A stretch of DNA of 64,000 nucleotides from Lineus longissimus. Its lineage: Eukaryota; Nemertea; Pilidiophora; Heteronemertea; Lineidae. The notes beneath the pieces were generated by a model, which was given only the letters and a program-made list of their open reading frames with translations, was not told the origin of the DNA and did no database searches. Positions within the stretch are counted from its first letter, which is position 1, and each line of letters opens with the position of its first letter. Position numbers and translations under genes: made by a program. Where the stretch lies: contig NC_088326.1 in NCBI RefSeq assembly GCF_910592395.1, positions 7,075,001 to 7,139,000 on the forward strand, read 5' to 3'. Of this stretch, positions 1-10,155 are shown piece after piece.

Positions 1-27
1 TAAAACAACATGGCGGCCGATCGCTGT

Positions 28-735
28 GGTCTCATTAGGGAGGTTTTTTTTGTATTCATGCGCGGCCAACCCCTACCGTAGTTCCTAATAAACTTTGAAT
101 TTGTCAGTTTTCGGGTTAATTGGTCGTGCAGGACCATCTGTTACAGGAAAGGGGTCATCCAGCCTATTTTTGTAAATGGGAAGCTTTTGCAATTTGGCGA
201 ATATCAAGATATTTGAATAATTTCCTGGAAAAAATGGTGTTGTGACACATCGAAGTCATGGTGTGCTGGTGCCAGATCCCAGAAATGGAGTCGGGTTCGG
301 AGTTGCCATTTTTAGGTTTTCTGCAAATTTTCCTCAATATTACAACTGGATGGTTGACCCCCTGTTTTTTTTACTTAATTTTACTAGCCAATAGTTAATC
401 TTTGCTAAAAAAACAGTGTCATCTGATATTATTCCCAAATGGGTTTTTTGTGACCTTTAACCTCCGACCTTGACCTTCGATGATTTCAAAGTGAAAATGG
501 TGAGTGCAGTTCTGAAGCTGGTAAAGTTGTCACGTTTTCTGTTTGTACATGAATGTCCACGTATCAAAAGTGCATCAGTGACATAGTTGAGACATTTATC
601 TTTCCAGCGATATGCAGTTCTATGAATATAATGTATCTCATGTCCCTAAAATCACACTTTATAAAGATGGTCCGGTGTCAGAAATTGACCAGGCCCGTTT
701 ACAGGATATTCCGAAAAAAACTCCCTAACGAGACC
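28..735 (+). mobile_element. TTAA-associated TIR element, copy 1
   Basis: The segment opens with GGTCTCATTAGGGAG and closes with the near-perfect inverse CTCCCTAACGAGACC, followed directly by TTAA (736-739). The base pairs left of it (24-27) are CTGT, so the TTAA is seen on one side only. It is very similar to the repeat starting at 5168, which has TTAA on its left. TTAA targets are known for piggyBac and Kolobok; the ends do not start with CCC as piggyBac ends do, so a Kolobok-like or unclassified element is more likely. No transposase is encoded. An exon-like stretch (about 612-708) follows a pyrimidine-rich acceptor-like site. Confidence 0.55.
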
Positions 736-826
736 TTAAGTATATTACGCGAATAATATATATGTGAAATCGGCTGTTCCCATATGCAATTCATGCACTT
801 TGAACATCCCTGAGCATCAATTGGAG

Positions 827-2017
827 TTTTTGGCTCACCGTCAGGGGAGTCTGTACCATAGCCCTGTGTCGTCGTCGTCGTCGTCGTCGTCCGTCGTCCG
901 TATCCAGTGTGGCACGCTTCTTAACCGCTTGTGCTATGAGCTTGAAACTTTGTACACATTATGACCTCGGTCACATGACCTCCGACTCCGACTGCGACTT
1001 GCGAATTTCGGTCCGATCTGATTCTTCACCTTGCCACCAGGGGGCTAAAACCAAAAACTTAAAAAGTGTGATAACTCATCTCATGTATTACTAATTTGTT
1101 TTTGCTAAAATTTTAATGGTGGGTACCCCTAGCAAGGATACATCACATATCATCCGGGTTTTTGATTTGACCTACTTGTCAAGGTCACAGAGGTCAAACT
1201 CTAAAATTTTACCGATAGTGGCACGTTTTGTCTTTATTCGTCCTATAGTCTTTAAATTTGGTATGTAGATACCTGTTACGTAGCTCTACATGTTGACAAA
1301 AAATCAGGACGATGTGGCGTACTTTTCAAGGTCACAGAGGTCAAATGGTGTGAATTGGCCATTTGTTAAATATGGCACGTTTCTTAACCACTAAGGCTAT
1401 GAACTTTAAACTTGGTACACATGACCCCCCAGGTCAGATGACCTGTGACACTGATTTTCGGTTCAGTCTGATTCTTAACTTGGCCACCAGGGGGCCAAAA
1501 CCAAAAATTTGAATAGTGCCATATCTCGCTTATTACTGATTAGCTTTTGGTAAACATTTTATGGTAGATACTCCTAGCAAGGATACATTACATATGGTAC
1601 GGGTTTTTGATTTGACATACCTGTCAAGGTCACAGAGGTCAAATGGCGTAAATTGGTCGTTTGATGGTAACTATGGCACGTTTCTTAACCACTAAAGCTA
1701 TGAACTTGAAATTTGGTACATATGACTCCCTACGTCATGTAACCTCGGATACCGAATTTCGATCTGATCTGGTACTCAACTTGGCCACCAGGAGGCCAAA
1801 ACTAAAATAGGTAAAAAGTGCAATATCTCGTTTATTAGTGACTTGTTTTTGATGATATTCTTATAGCACTTATTCCAAGCAACGATACATCACATGTCAT
1901 ACCGACTTTGGTTTGACCTATATACTATACATGTACAATGTTTCTTAACCTGGATGAATTCCAAAGCACCAAATATCTATACGGTGAGCACAATGGCCCT
2001 TGGCCGTTTCATTTTAG
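827..2017 (+). mobile_element. HINE-1 (Helentron-like) tandem-repeat element, copy a
   Basis: The left end is TTTTTGGCTCACCG, followed by a GTC trinucleotide run (about 868-895). About four diverged monomers of roughly 300 bp follow, each with a 'ttcttaaccactaaagctatgaacttgaa'-type core. The right end is GGTGAGCACAATGGCCCTTG with a GGCC hairpin and TTTCATTTTA. Short inverted ends (GCTCACC/GGTGAGC), a 3' hairpin and internal tandem repeats match the published description of non-autonomous Helentron elements. It carries no gene. The 61-70 codon ORFs across it are chance. Confidence 0.6.
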
Positions 2018-2174
2018 GACAAAATCTTCTTTATTTGGGTTCAGTTTGATATTTGAACACAGAGAGATCAACACGAACTCGTTGCCAGGGGGATTCATGT
2101 CGATGAACTGGGTAGAAACTTGGCGGGCAGGTCAAGTTGGAACGGTATAGTATGTCGAGTTACATTTAATCAAT

Positions 2175-2567
2175 ATGTCTTTGTTCTATACTCTGGCTCT
2201 CTCTGATGTGGAATTGGAAACCATCAGACAAAGAATTTCTATTAATATCCAAGAGGGCGACCCCCTTGGCTGCACTATATGGAAGGGGTCTAAAACGACG
2301 AAAGGGTACGGCACACTGAATATATCTATTCGTGGCAAGAAGTACCAGCTGAGGGCTCGTCGACTACACTATTATATTTCTTGTATTGCCAACGGCCTGA
2401 AATTCAGTCCCGATATGCATGTATCTCACCGCTGCCACAAAAAAACGTGTGTTAACATTGAACATCTGTCTATGGAGCCGGTGTGTGTGAACAATCGGAG
2501 AAAAACCTGTGTCAGTGAAAGCCAGTGTTTTGGACATGGTACTTTTAACGACTGCTTACTCAATTAA
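2175..2567 (+). CDS. His-Cys box (I-PpoI-like, His-Me finger) endonuclease
   Basis: The product is a 130-residue protein starting at ATG 2175. Residues about 75-115 carry a His-Cys box: HVSHRCH, then C, then N-x-EHL, then NNRRKTC, with a further cysteine and histidine. This is the zinc-binding, catalytic layout of I-PpoI-type homing endonucleases: the first His would be the general base and the Asn of NNRR the metal ligand. Family knowledge says such enzymes make double-strand DNA breaks using one divalent metal. The upstream half (GYGTLNISIRGKKYQLRARR) resembles the beta-rich DNA-binding arm. The frame is intact, with no stops, and is of usual family length (about 130-170). It converges on the Mutator-like gene 135 bp downstream, which suggests one shared mobile unit. 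Its target site is unknown. Confidence 0.8.
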   Translation: MSLFYTLALSDVELETIRQRISINIQEGDPLGCTIWKGSKTTKGYGTLNISIRGKKYQLRARRLHYYISCIANGLKFSPDMHVSHRCHKKTCVNIEHLSMEPVCVNNRRKTCVSESQCFGHGTFNDCLLN

Positions 2568-2701
2568 GGTGAGATCATTCAAAAAATTCTCATTCAACAA
2601 CAATATTTGAATATTAATTGTTATTTTACAGTTGTTATTTACAGTTTATTGTTAATATTTCTCATTGATTCTTTCAAATCAATGCAAAATCGGGTTTAAA
2701 A

Positions 2702-4499
2702 TCAATGCAAAATCGGGTTTGCTGCATAGCTGTGGATGCCAGCCGTTTCTTGATTGGCATGGACATTGCCAAGTTGCATGAGTGGCCTGTTGTCTTTTCG
2801 TTTGTGATGGTAGAATCGTTGTGTCTTGTACTTGTCCCCTCTTTGGCGCCTTGCATCATGCAAGGACCGCATGTCGATTCTTTTCATATGCTTATGGAAA
2901 GGGGTCCTCCTTGCTGCCCCTTGCATGAGGGCCCTGACGATCAGTATTGCTGATTTCCCCGTACTAAAAGACATTGAATGAATGCCTGAGTGACACAGAC
3001 TGTCATAGTTCTTGCTGTATGTTGTGCACTTGGGTGCATAGGTAACCACTCGATAATTTAGGCTTTCGCACTTGTTTGTTGTGAACTTGTTTTTGAGTTT
3101 TTGGAGTTGATCGGCCGAGGAAAACTTTTCTATGACATCCTCGTACTTGCCCTTGTCTGTTGCGTTCAATTCTAAATATTGACAGTAGGGTAGAAATTTT
3201 GGTATCTCTGGACGTGTGCATACACGAGACCGTTTGTGACAGTGTGAGTGGTTTCCATGAAAGCACCCAATGACATTTTTAACAGTTTCAGCAACGTTGT
3301 CACCTTTCTTTGCACATTTTATTTCTTTGTAGATTCGCTTTCGGATAGCTGTGCTCAGTTTTTTCACGAAAAGGGATTTGTCCATTCCATGGTTCAACTT
3401 TGTAGTAAGTTTGACTTTTTTTAGCCCTTTCTGAAACGACCTAAGTCGGTGAACAAGACAGTGGAAGTGTTTAACTTCTCTCTTGTTTTTTTGTGCGAAT
3501 GTCCCAACGGTTTTCTCTGTTTGCGCGCACGCATCACTCGTGACAGATACAATTTGTAATATGTTCCCATTCTCTAATTTCAGCATGTTAGCCTCCGCCA
3601 ACTTCGTCTCGCAAGACGCGATTGACTCGTCTGTTCCGTGTGTTTTGGAGCATTCTACGTGCTTACAATTAGGTTTGTGACACAATTTATTTGCTGTGGA
3701 ACATTCAAGTACTAGCCCACCCTCGGTGTCAATGAGTGGAGAAAAAGCCTGGGTGCCAGCTTCATGGCCCTGTTGCGGTTTGTTGTTATATGCACAGTCG
3801 AGTTCTACATGCACAGTGTGTGTGCCTTTCAGGTTTCTCGTTATTATCTGATTTTCTTTCATGGCATTTACATTAAGTGTTCTTACAGTTTCGGCGGCTT
3901 TATCAATTTTTTTATACATTGTGTCAAGGCAGGGCGGCTTAAGATTTAGTGTTGATAGGACGAATGCGACGTCAGAAATACCACATTTAGTTTTTAGTGC
4001 CGCTAAAGACGTCTTTTCATTTGCTACATACAGCATAGGGCCTCGTTGGCCTCTTCTAAACTGCTCAGACATTGGACATCGCTTGGATTTATAACCACAT
4101 TTGTGGCAGCCAACGACCAATTCGACACCAAGTCCGTAACGTTTTGCTACGGAAAGCGAAACATTTGATCGACACTTTTCTGCATGTTCTTTTACCGTAT
4201 TAACTAAGGCTTCTAATTCCTTCAGTCCACAAATTATGTTCTGTACTTCCTCCTCCTCCTCTGATTCTAACGTTTTGTTTTTTGCAGGACTTAAGTCTGT
4301 ACGCCACCGAAAAGTCGTTACAAGTTGCCGTTGGGCATCTCAGATCGTCTTCATTCGCTCTTTTCTTCAAATCGGGGATTAACAATGGTGGATCGTTACC
4401 ACCGTCTCTATTGGGAATAGCATGATCTACCTTATGACATTTTCTAAAGTAAGTGCAGGCAATGGAGCCCTTTTCATGTCCATTCTTCCTGTGCTTCAT
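2702..4499 (-). CDS. Mutator-like transposase (mutsu-type DDE), one frameshift near 4285
   Basis: One frame is open from 4339 to the stop at 2702 and holds the body of the protein. It has a cysteine pair region (CHKCGYKSKRC), the motif MLYVANEKTSLAALK, then three acidic positions in order: D in VELDCAYNN, D in VTSDACAQT and E in TNKCESLN. This resembles the DDE layout of the Mutator-like (mutsu) transposase domain. A His/Cys cluster (HGNHSHCHKRSRVC) lies between the second D and the E. The true start is not the TTG at 4120: the frame continues upstream through an acidic EEEEE stretch. An ATG at 4499 in another frame gives a basic N-terminus (MKHRKNGHEKG) that would join after a one-base shift at the A-run near 4285. 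An intron or a sequence error is also possible. The gene starts 9 bp from the 176-bp repeat array. Confidence 0.62.
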
Positions 4500-4507
4500 C
4501 TTGGGAA

Positions 4508-5036
4508 TGATCCAACAGGTGGTCGTTTCAACAGTGGGTCATTCCAACAGTGGCCTGAAGTTGTGTTAATGACATTCCTATTGGTTGTGATACTGATGAC
4601 ATCATAGATGCACATTGTATCAGCCAATGAGAATTGAACTTGATGATTGTGCACTGAGTCGAAACAAAGCAAATGGGGATGCCTGATCCAACAGGTGGTC
4701 GTTTCAACAGTGGGTCATTCCAACAGTGGCCTGAAGTTGTGTTAATGACATTCCTATTGATTGTGATACTGATGACATCATAGATGCACATTGTATCAGC
4801 CAATGAGAATTGAACTTGATGATTGTGCACTGAGTCGAAACAAAGCAAATGGGGATGCCTGATCCAACAGGTGGTCGTTTCAACAGTGGGTCATTCCAAC
4901 AGTGGCCTGAAGTTGTGTTAATGACATTCCTATTGGTTGTGATACTGATGACATCATAGATGCACATTGTATCAGCCAATGAGAATTGAACTTGATGATT
5001 GTGCACTGAGTCGAAACAAAGCAAATGGGGATGCCT
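4508..5036. repeat. Tandem array, 176 bp x 3
   Basis: Three nearly identical 176-bp units run head to tail, opening with GATCCAACAGGTGGTCGTTT at 4683 and 4859. Only single-base differences are seen (for example ATTGG/ATTGA). The array lies directly upstream of the minus-strand transposase start. The minus strand is open through each unit, but 176 is not a multiple of 3, so the frame changes at each unit and the apparent 106-residue proteins are not credible. Confidence 0.9.
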
Positions 5037-5167
5037 TTAGAAAAACGATTTTTAGCTTGTATTTTCAATTTTCTTTCAATAAAACTTTCGTATAACAGGT
5101 TGTTACTGGTTCTACATTTATTTTATTGGTTAAATTAGGGATTTGAAAGTACTTGAATATATCTTAA

Positions 5168-5852
5168 GGTCTCATTAGGGAGGGTTTTTTTTGTATTCAT
5201 GCGTGGCCAACCCCTAACCGTAGTTCCTAATAAACATTGAATTTGTCAGTTTTCGGGTTAATTGGTCGTGCAGGACCATCTGTTACAGGAAAGGGGTCAT
5301 CCAGCCTATTTTTGTAAATGGGAAGCTTTTGCAATTTGGCGAATATCAAGATATTTGAATAATTTCCTGGAAAAAAATGGCGTTGTGACACATCGAAGTC
5401 ATGGTGTGCTGGTGCCAGATCCCAGAAATGGAGTCGGGTTCGGAGTTGCCATTTTTAGGTTTTCTGCAAATTTTCCTCAATATTACAAAAACTAGATGGT
5501 TGACCCCCTGTTTTTTTTACATAATTTTACTAGCCAATAGTTAATCTTTGCTAAAAAACAGTGTCATCTGATATTATTCCCAAATGGGTTTTTTGTGACC
5601 TTTAACCTCCGACCTTGACCTTCGATGATTTCAAAGTGAAAATGGTGAGTGCAGTTCTGAAGCTGGTAAAGTTGTCACGTTTTCTGTTTATACATGAATG
5701 TCCACGTATCAAAAGTGCATCAGTGACATAGTTGAGACATTTATCTTTCCAACGATATGCAGTTCTATGAATATAATGTATCTCATGTCCCTAAAATCAC
5801 ACTTTATAAAGATGGTCCGGTGTCAGAAATTGACCAGGCCCGTTTACAGGAC
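5168..5852 (+). mobile_element. TTAA-associated element, copy 2 (right end missing)
   Basis: TTAA (5164-5167) is followed by GGTCTCATTAGGGAGG, and the next 680 bp match copy 1 closely. Similarity stops at CGTTTACAGGA: copy 1 runs into its right TIR, while copy 2 continues into exon-like sequence (reading GACGAGTTTTC). Copy 2 may be a truncated element, or copy 1 may be a shorter derivative that captured the same exon. Confidence 0.55.
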
Positions 5853-5989
5853 GAGTTTTCAATGTGTGGGGGAGAGGGGCAAATTTTGTTGTTTCCTCTC
5901 TTTGCTTTAAGGGAATACATACATAGAAGAAGAAGTCATTGACTCGCTCAAAAACCCATTTAATAATTATACCGTTGTAATAATTTCAG

Positions 5990-6096
5990 CTTTTTCAAGT
6001 GAGGAGAAAACACTGCAATCACGGCACGAGCTGAGAGAACCTAAGGAAGACGAGAGAAACTTATCCGAAGAGAAAGATGAGGTGGATCGAATGTGA
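5990..6096 (+). other. Exon-like segment (possible terminal coding exon)
   Basis: A pyrimidine-rich tract ending TAATTTCAG at 5981-5989 precedes a 107-bp stretch rich in E, K, R and D codons, ending at TGA 6096. With the exon-like stretch of copy 2 (about 5755-5850, reading KITLYKDGPVSEIDQARLQ) it could be the 3' end of a gene. The donor of the first part is weak and the protein is not recognised. Confidence 0.25.
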
Positions 6097-6540
6097 TTTC
6101 CTAATAATACTGTCTTAATGTGGTATACTGTGTTATTATGTGAGAATACTGGAAAATATTGTCATATTATAACAAATGGTTACCGACGTTCCGGTTTATT
6201 TAATATACTGCATTCCACTGACTCATGATGATACTTGAAGTATTACTTTTATCATTTTTATGGCCCCCCTCTAATTTTCAACTCGGTAGAATAAGTCACC
6301 AATTTCAGTAAATTTTGAGGAATATTTCTGGTTGCGTGGACATTGTGTAATTCCATCTGACTGGAACCTTGTATGTCAGATTCGAATTTACCGCCATTTA
6401 GCCTTGAAGTCAAATGACAGCCCCTCCCCTATTTCAAATTTCCTGTGTACTGTAATGCTTTGCACATTCAAAGTTTTGTGTACACCCTGGGTGTAGTTTT
6501 CCATAGATTCCGTGCTATTTTTGGAAATTCCATCTATATA
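6097..6540. other. No gene seen
   Basis: AT-rich sequence without a credible ORF, repeat or RNA signal. Confidence 0.5.
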
Positions 6541-7426
6541 AGCTCTGTACACACTGACAACATTTTGGGTAACATGTTGGCCAACATGTTGTCCAGGTGC
6601 GATGTTATCGAAAATGTTGGTAGTGTGTACAGTTCAGAAATATTCGATAACATGTTGTCCAAATGTTGCTCAAATGTTGTCGAAATAATACAAAATCAAT
6701 TTTGTTGCCGAGATGCTAATGATGTTGTCGAGTTTTATCCAATCAGAAAAAGGCCACAAATCACATGATCTACCTGAAGCCATGTGATGTAGTCAAAATG
6801 GCAGCAAGGAATGGTTATGAGACAATACCACCATTGAATATTCATAGGTTGGAGGGTCGAGAACTATCAATCAGACGCGAGTATGTTTTTAACCCTCAAG
6901 TACATATTTGGAGAGATATTGAAAAAATATTTGCTGTGGCAAGTCTACAGATATATAGAAATTATTTGATGAAAAAATTAGTTTTGAATTTTGCTAATTT
7001 GGTAAAAGGGGGGCGTGTTTTGAGATTTTTCTGCCAGTTGGCTGAAAAGAGTGAAAATATCAATTTCTGTCCAATTTGTCGATTATCAAATAATTTCTGT
7101 GGTCAACTACCAGTTTACTTTTCACCATTAACTTGCCCGACTGTCTGGAATATCATATAAAAATTTCAGATTCACAACCCCACGCAGTATTTGATGTGTC
7201 GCAGTCAAACATTGAAAATTATGGCAGAGCCCCCGTCAATACGTCTTCTTCTCTTGGAATCTTCCATTGTTTATGAATTTCCCTCCAAATTCCTCATTTT
7301 CTCAGAAACATCCGATAACAAGTTGCCCAACATGTTGTCGAGCTGTTGTCATGTGTATACAGGGCCAAATGTTGCCGAGATTTTTCTGAAAATGTTACCG
7401 AAAATGTTGTCAGCGTGTACAGAGCT
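6541..7426. mobile_element. TIR element, 886 bp, with AACATGTTG-rich ends
   Basis: The left end AGCTCTGTACACACTGACAA and the inverse of the right end (AGCTCTGTACACGCTGACAA) match over about 35 bp with two differences. Inside the ends, short AACATGTTG/ATGTTGTCGA motifs recur many times on both sides (subterminal repeats). A 131-codon ORF (6765-7160) occupies the middle but shows no known domain. A diverged partial copy of this middle lies at 41082-41300. No clear target-site duplication: flanks read TATATA and ATGCAT. Confidence 0.65.
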
Positions 7427-8079
7427 ATGCATCTGTAGTTAGATTTTTTTCTCCTTATTAGCATACTATTTTTGAAAACATCAGCTGTATAGGCCTAGGC
7501 TTTATATGACAAATGAGACTTGTTCATTGAAGAACTAGTATTTCATCAGCTGTCAGTTCAAGCCAAACCTGATGAGTGAGAAGGCTCAGGCAAGCATAGT
7601 GATGGCGCAATCCACGCAAAATATGACTTCATGACCCGGGTGTGTGCCCCGATCTTAGTTACTATTCTATACTGTAGATGGCTCTACTGTAGCTTATATA
7701 TTCATACGCAAGGGCGAATTAAGGGATTATATAAGGCTTCCGATGATCAGAAGCCTAATATAATCCCTTAATGATGCCTCGGTGGTAAGATTACCCTGGG
7801 CGGTTAGTTTAAGGCAGAGTTCTCGCCAGGCCAGTTTTTCTGGGCGGCACCGCCCTGTTATAAAATATGGCGCCCTGTTAAAATAACGCCGCCCTCTGGA
7901 AAAAAATCCTCTAATACATCTTGTCAACACGCACACCACTCGATTAGCACCTCAAAGCTGCCATCTCGAGTGATTGACAAACGTAACCATAGCAATAATT
8001 TCGGAGGCAAGAGTCAACCGTTCTTCAGCACAGCGGTTTTGCGATAAGAAAGTACGGTAATGAAACCTGGCACCTGTTC
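7427..8079. other. No gene seen; one strong hairpin
   Basis: No credible coding sequence. It holds the hairpin at 7719-7771. A short GC-rich piece at 7825-7910 (CTCGCCAGG, GCGCCCTGTT) is related to repeats at 41311-41752 and near 39130. Confidence 0.5.
7719..7771. repeat. Hairpin with TTAA at both ends
   Basis: The arms TTAAGGGATTATATAAGGCTTC and its inverse (one mismatch in 22) are separated by 9 bases. TTAA at both outer ends makes a tiny foldback derivative of a TTAA-type element possible. Confidence 0.7.
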
Positions 8080-8372
8080 GTTGGACGCAAGGACCCAACG
8101 CGTCGCACAGCGGCAAAATAGTGTAGCTGGCGAAACAATGTCACCCTGATCTCATTATGGACTTATAGCGCGATTTGGGTATATATAACTATTTTGCTGT
8201 ATACATATTGTCACGAGGAAAGAAAAGCATGCGACCTAACGCCAACCTGTTTATGTAAAGTGATAATTAGAAGGTATATAGTTCAGGGAATGTTAATAAA
8301 TAATCATTCCTTATCGTGTTTTGAGAGCATTTTTAATTATAAAAAGTATATGCCTACGTCACAGACTCTCTG
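8080..8372 (+). repeat. Dispersed repeat R3, copy 1
   Basis: About 290 bp beginning ACGCAAGGACCCAACGC and including GCATGCGACCTAACGCC and GTGATAATTAGAAGGTATAT. It is matched by 16373-16667 in the same orientation. No coding potential. The two copies differ by substitutions and small indels, so they are old. Confidence 0.75.
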
Positions 8373-9113
8373 CAAGGGGCATTTTTAGCTCAGCTGACAA
8401 AGTCAGTGAAGCTGGTAATATTACTAAGGGAATGGTGTCTGTCCTTCCATCCATGTCACTGGGCATGTAACCGCAAGGCCTAGGCATTTCGTTGACGCTG
8501 CTAAATTAGGCGTAACCCTAGATGAACTCAGAAACCAAAAATCGACGCGATCCGACCCACATTAAGCGAATGAGGTCATCGGGAAGTTTAAACTTCATTC
8601 CTTTATACCTTGGTCCACAGAGGAAATATTGTTTTCACATCTGGCCGAATATTTTTTCATAATTTTTCATTTTTACTTGCAATGGAATTAGTTTGGTTTT
8701 TACCGCCAGTTGGCGCTACACGCACATTTAACTGAATTTTTGACAATTCAAAAGACCGGGTTATGACGTCTAGTTGCGCAGTTGTATTCTGCGCATGGAA
8801 TTGGCCAAGGTACCAGGCTATATTTCAGCATACCCACTGTGACCAGTCTAAAGATGGAAGATTGACTTTGCAACACGATAATTAACCAATTTTCTGCTAA
8901 AAAGAAGTCAAGTAGGCGATATTATCACTAGTTCTTTCAGTGGGTAGTCATGAGGTCTTTAGGGACTACTTTCAGAAATTAGTTCTCGAAAATTTGGCCA
9001 CAATTCTGTGAAAACGATATTAGTTTTGTACGCTCTGTTCGCGATGTATTTTGAGGTGGAAATTTCCGACAGTATGTGCAGTGAATCGGCATGTTTCTGT
9101 TTGCATTTTAGTT
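8373..9113 (-). mobile_element. HINE-2 element, 5' part (interrupted copy)
   Basis: It starts TTTTTAGCTCAGCTGAC and matches the reverse complement of 54240-55152, down to AATCGGCATG and TTTTAGTT at about 9113. The remainder of the same element resumes at 12700 in the same orientation. Between them lies HINE-1 copy b, so this copy was split by a later insertion. A stretch at 8770-8900 reads SCAVVFCAWN in one frame and could be a decayed zinc-finger exon, but that is weak. Confidence 0.75.
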
Positions 9114-9397
9114 TTTGGCTCACCGTAGGGGAGTCTATACAATACCGCAGTGTCCGTCGTCGTCGTCCGCCGTCCGTCGTCGTCGTATCCTGCGGCAGGT
9201 TTCTTAACCTCTGGGGCTATGAAGTTGAAACTTTGTACACGTGTTCCCCTAGGTCATGTGTGCCCTGACACTGAATTTCGGTCCGATCAGATTCTCAACT
9301 TGGCCATCAGGGGGCCAAAAGTGGATATCTAAAAAGTGTGATATCTTGCTTATAAGCGACTTGTTTTCGATAAAAACTTTTGTGGTAGGTACTCTTA

Positions 9398-10155
9398 AGC
9401 CCGCACCACACGGTGAAATTTGCGTGATGCAAGTGACACGCGTGCACGTTGCGACAGGCAAATTCTCACTGTGTGGGGTCGTTTTTTGCTGCGTATCTTC
9501 CTCGCGTGTCGAGACGCAGCCGATCTAGCATGTTTGATATTTTCTCGACACGCGAGGAAGTTAATCACCGTGTGGGGGCTACCTGCAGCAATGTTGCGCG
9601 AGTTCGACGAATCACAACAAGCAGATCGGTCACATGATTTATAGGTCAGTCACATGATACCAAAATGGCAGCGCCCGGGAACTGTCAAATCCTATGAGAA
9701 GTATTATGGACCAAGAAGACCAAATTGCCCTTATTCTCCTGCTGTTACTCCGTCGGAGGCGGCGGCGGAGGCGGCGCCGCGTGGACCGTAGTCTTTGGAC
9801 AAGGCCATGGATTCAGAATAGAGAGGATAAGGGGGCCTATGCAAATCGAATTGCTGAATTGCTGTCGACTCAATGGGAGCTGCCATTTTGGTATCATGTG
9901 ACTGACCTATAAATCATGTGACCGATCTGCTTGTTGTGATTCGTCGAACTCGCGCAACATTGCTGCAGGTAGCCCCCACACGGTGATTAACTTCCTCGCG
10001 TGTCGAGAAAATATCAAACATGCTAGATCGGCTGCGTCTCGACTCGCGAGGGAAGATACGCAGCAAAAAACGACCCCACACAGTGAGAATTTGCCTGTCG
10101 CAACATGCACGCGTGTCACTTGCATCACGCAAGTTTTCACCGTGTGGTGCAGGCT
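9398..10155. mobile_element. PIF/Harbinger-type foldback element with TTA duplication
   Basis: The element begins AGCCCGCACCACACGGTGAA, and its right end is the inverse with one change. Inverted repeats of about 275 bp (9398-9673 and 9879-10155) enclose only 200 bp. The 3-bp sequence TTA stands on both sides (9395-9397 and 10156-10158), as known for PIF/Harbinger. Removing the element and one TTA restores a normal HINE-1 monomer. Confidence 0.88.
9694..9912 (+). pseudogene. Residual first part of a Harbinger transposase
   Basis: A 72-codon ORF reads a leucine run, a run of ten arginines, then LWTRPWIQNREDKGAYANRI. Harbinger transposases typically start with an Arg-rich stretch followed by a W-x-RPW motif and GAY or GEY, so this looks like their N-terminal piece. 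The DDE core is missing and the frame runs into the right inverted repeat, so the product cannot be active. It shows that the foldback derives from a full Harbinger by internal deletion. Confidence 0.7.

Noticed and set aside
4270-4300. Programmed -1 frameshift in the transposase gene at an A-run
   Set aside because: The frame change needed is +1 (or -2), which does not fit the usual slippery-site mechanism; a simple indel or intron is more likely.
4528-5068. Three overlapping minus-strand ORFs of 62-106 codons
   Set aside because: They are the 176-bp repeat read in shifting frames.
28-5852. LTR retrotransposon: the two direct repeats as LTRs around internal genes
   Set aside because: Copy 1 has inverted ends and TTAA on its inner side, the ends are not TG...CA, there is no primer-binding site, and the internal genes are a transposase and an endonuclease rather than gag-pol.
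8770-8900. THAP zinc-finger exon in the HINE-2 copy
   Set aside because: Only a CxxxxC-like start and a weak continuation in another frame are seen, and the other HINE-2 copies do not support it.
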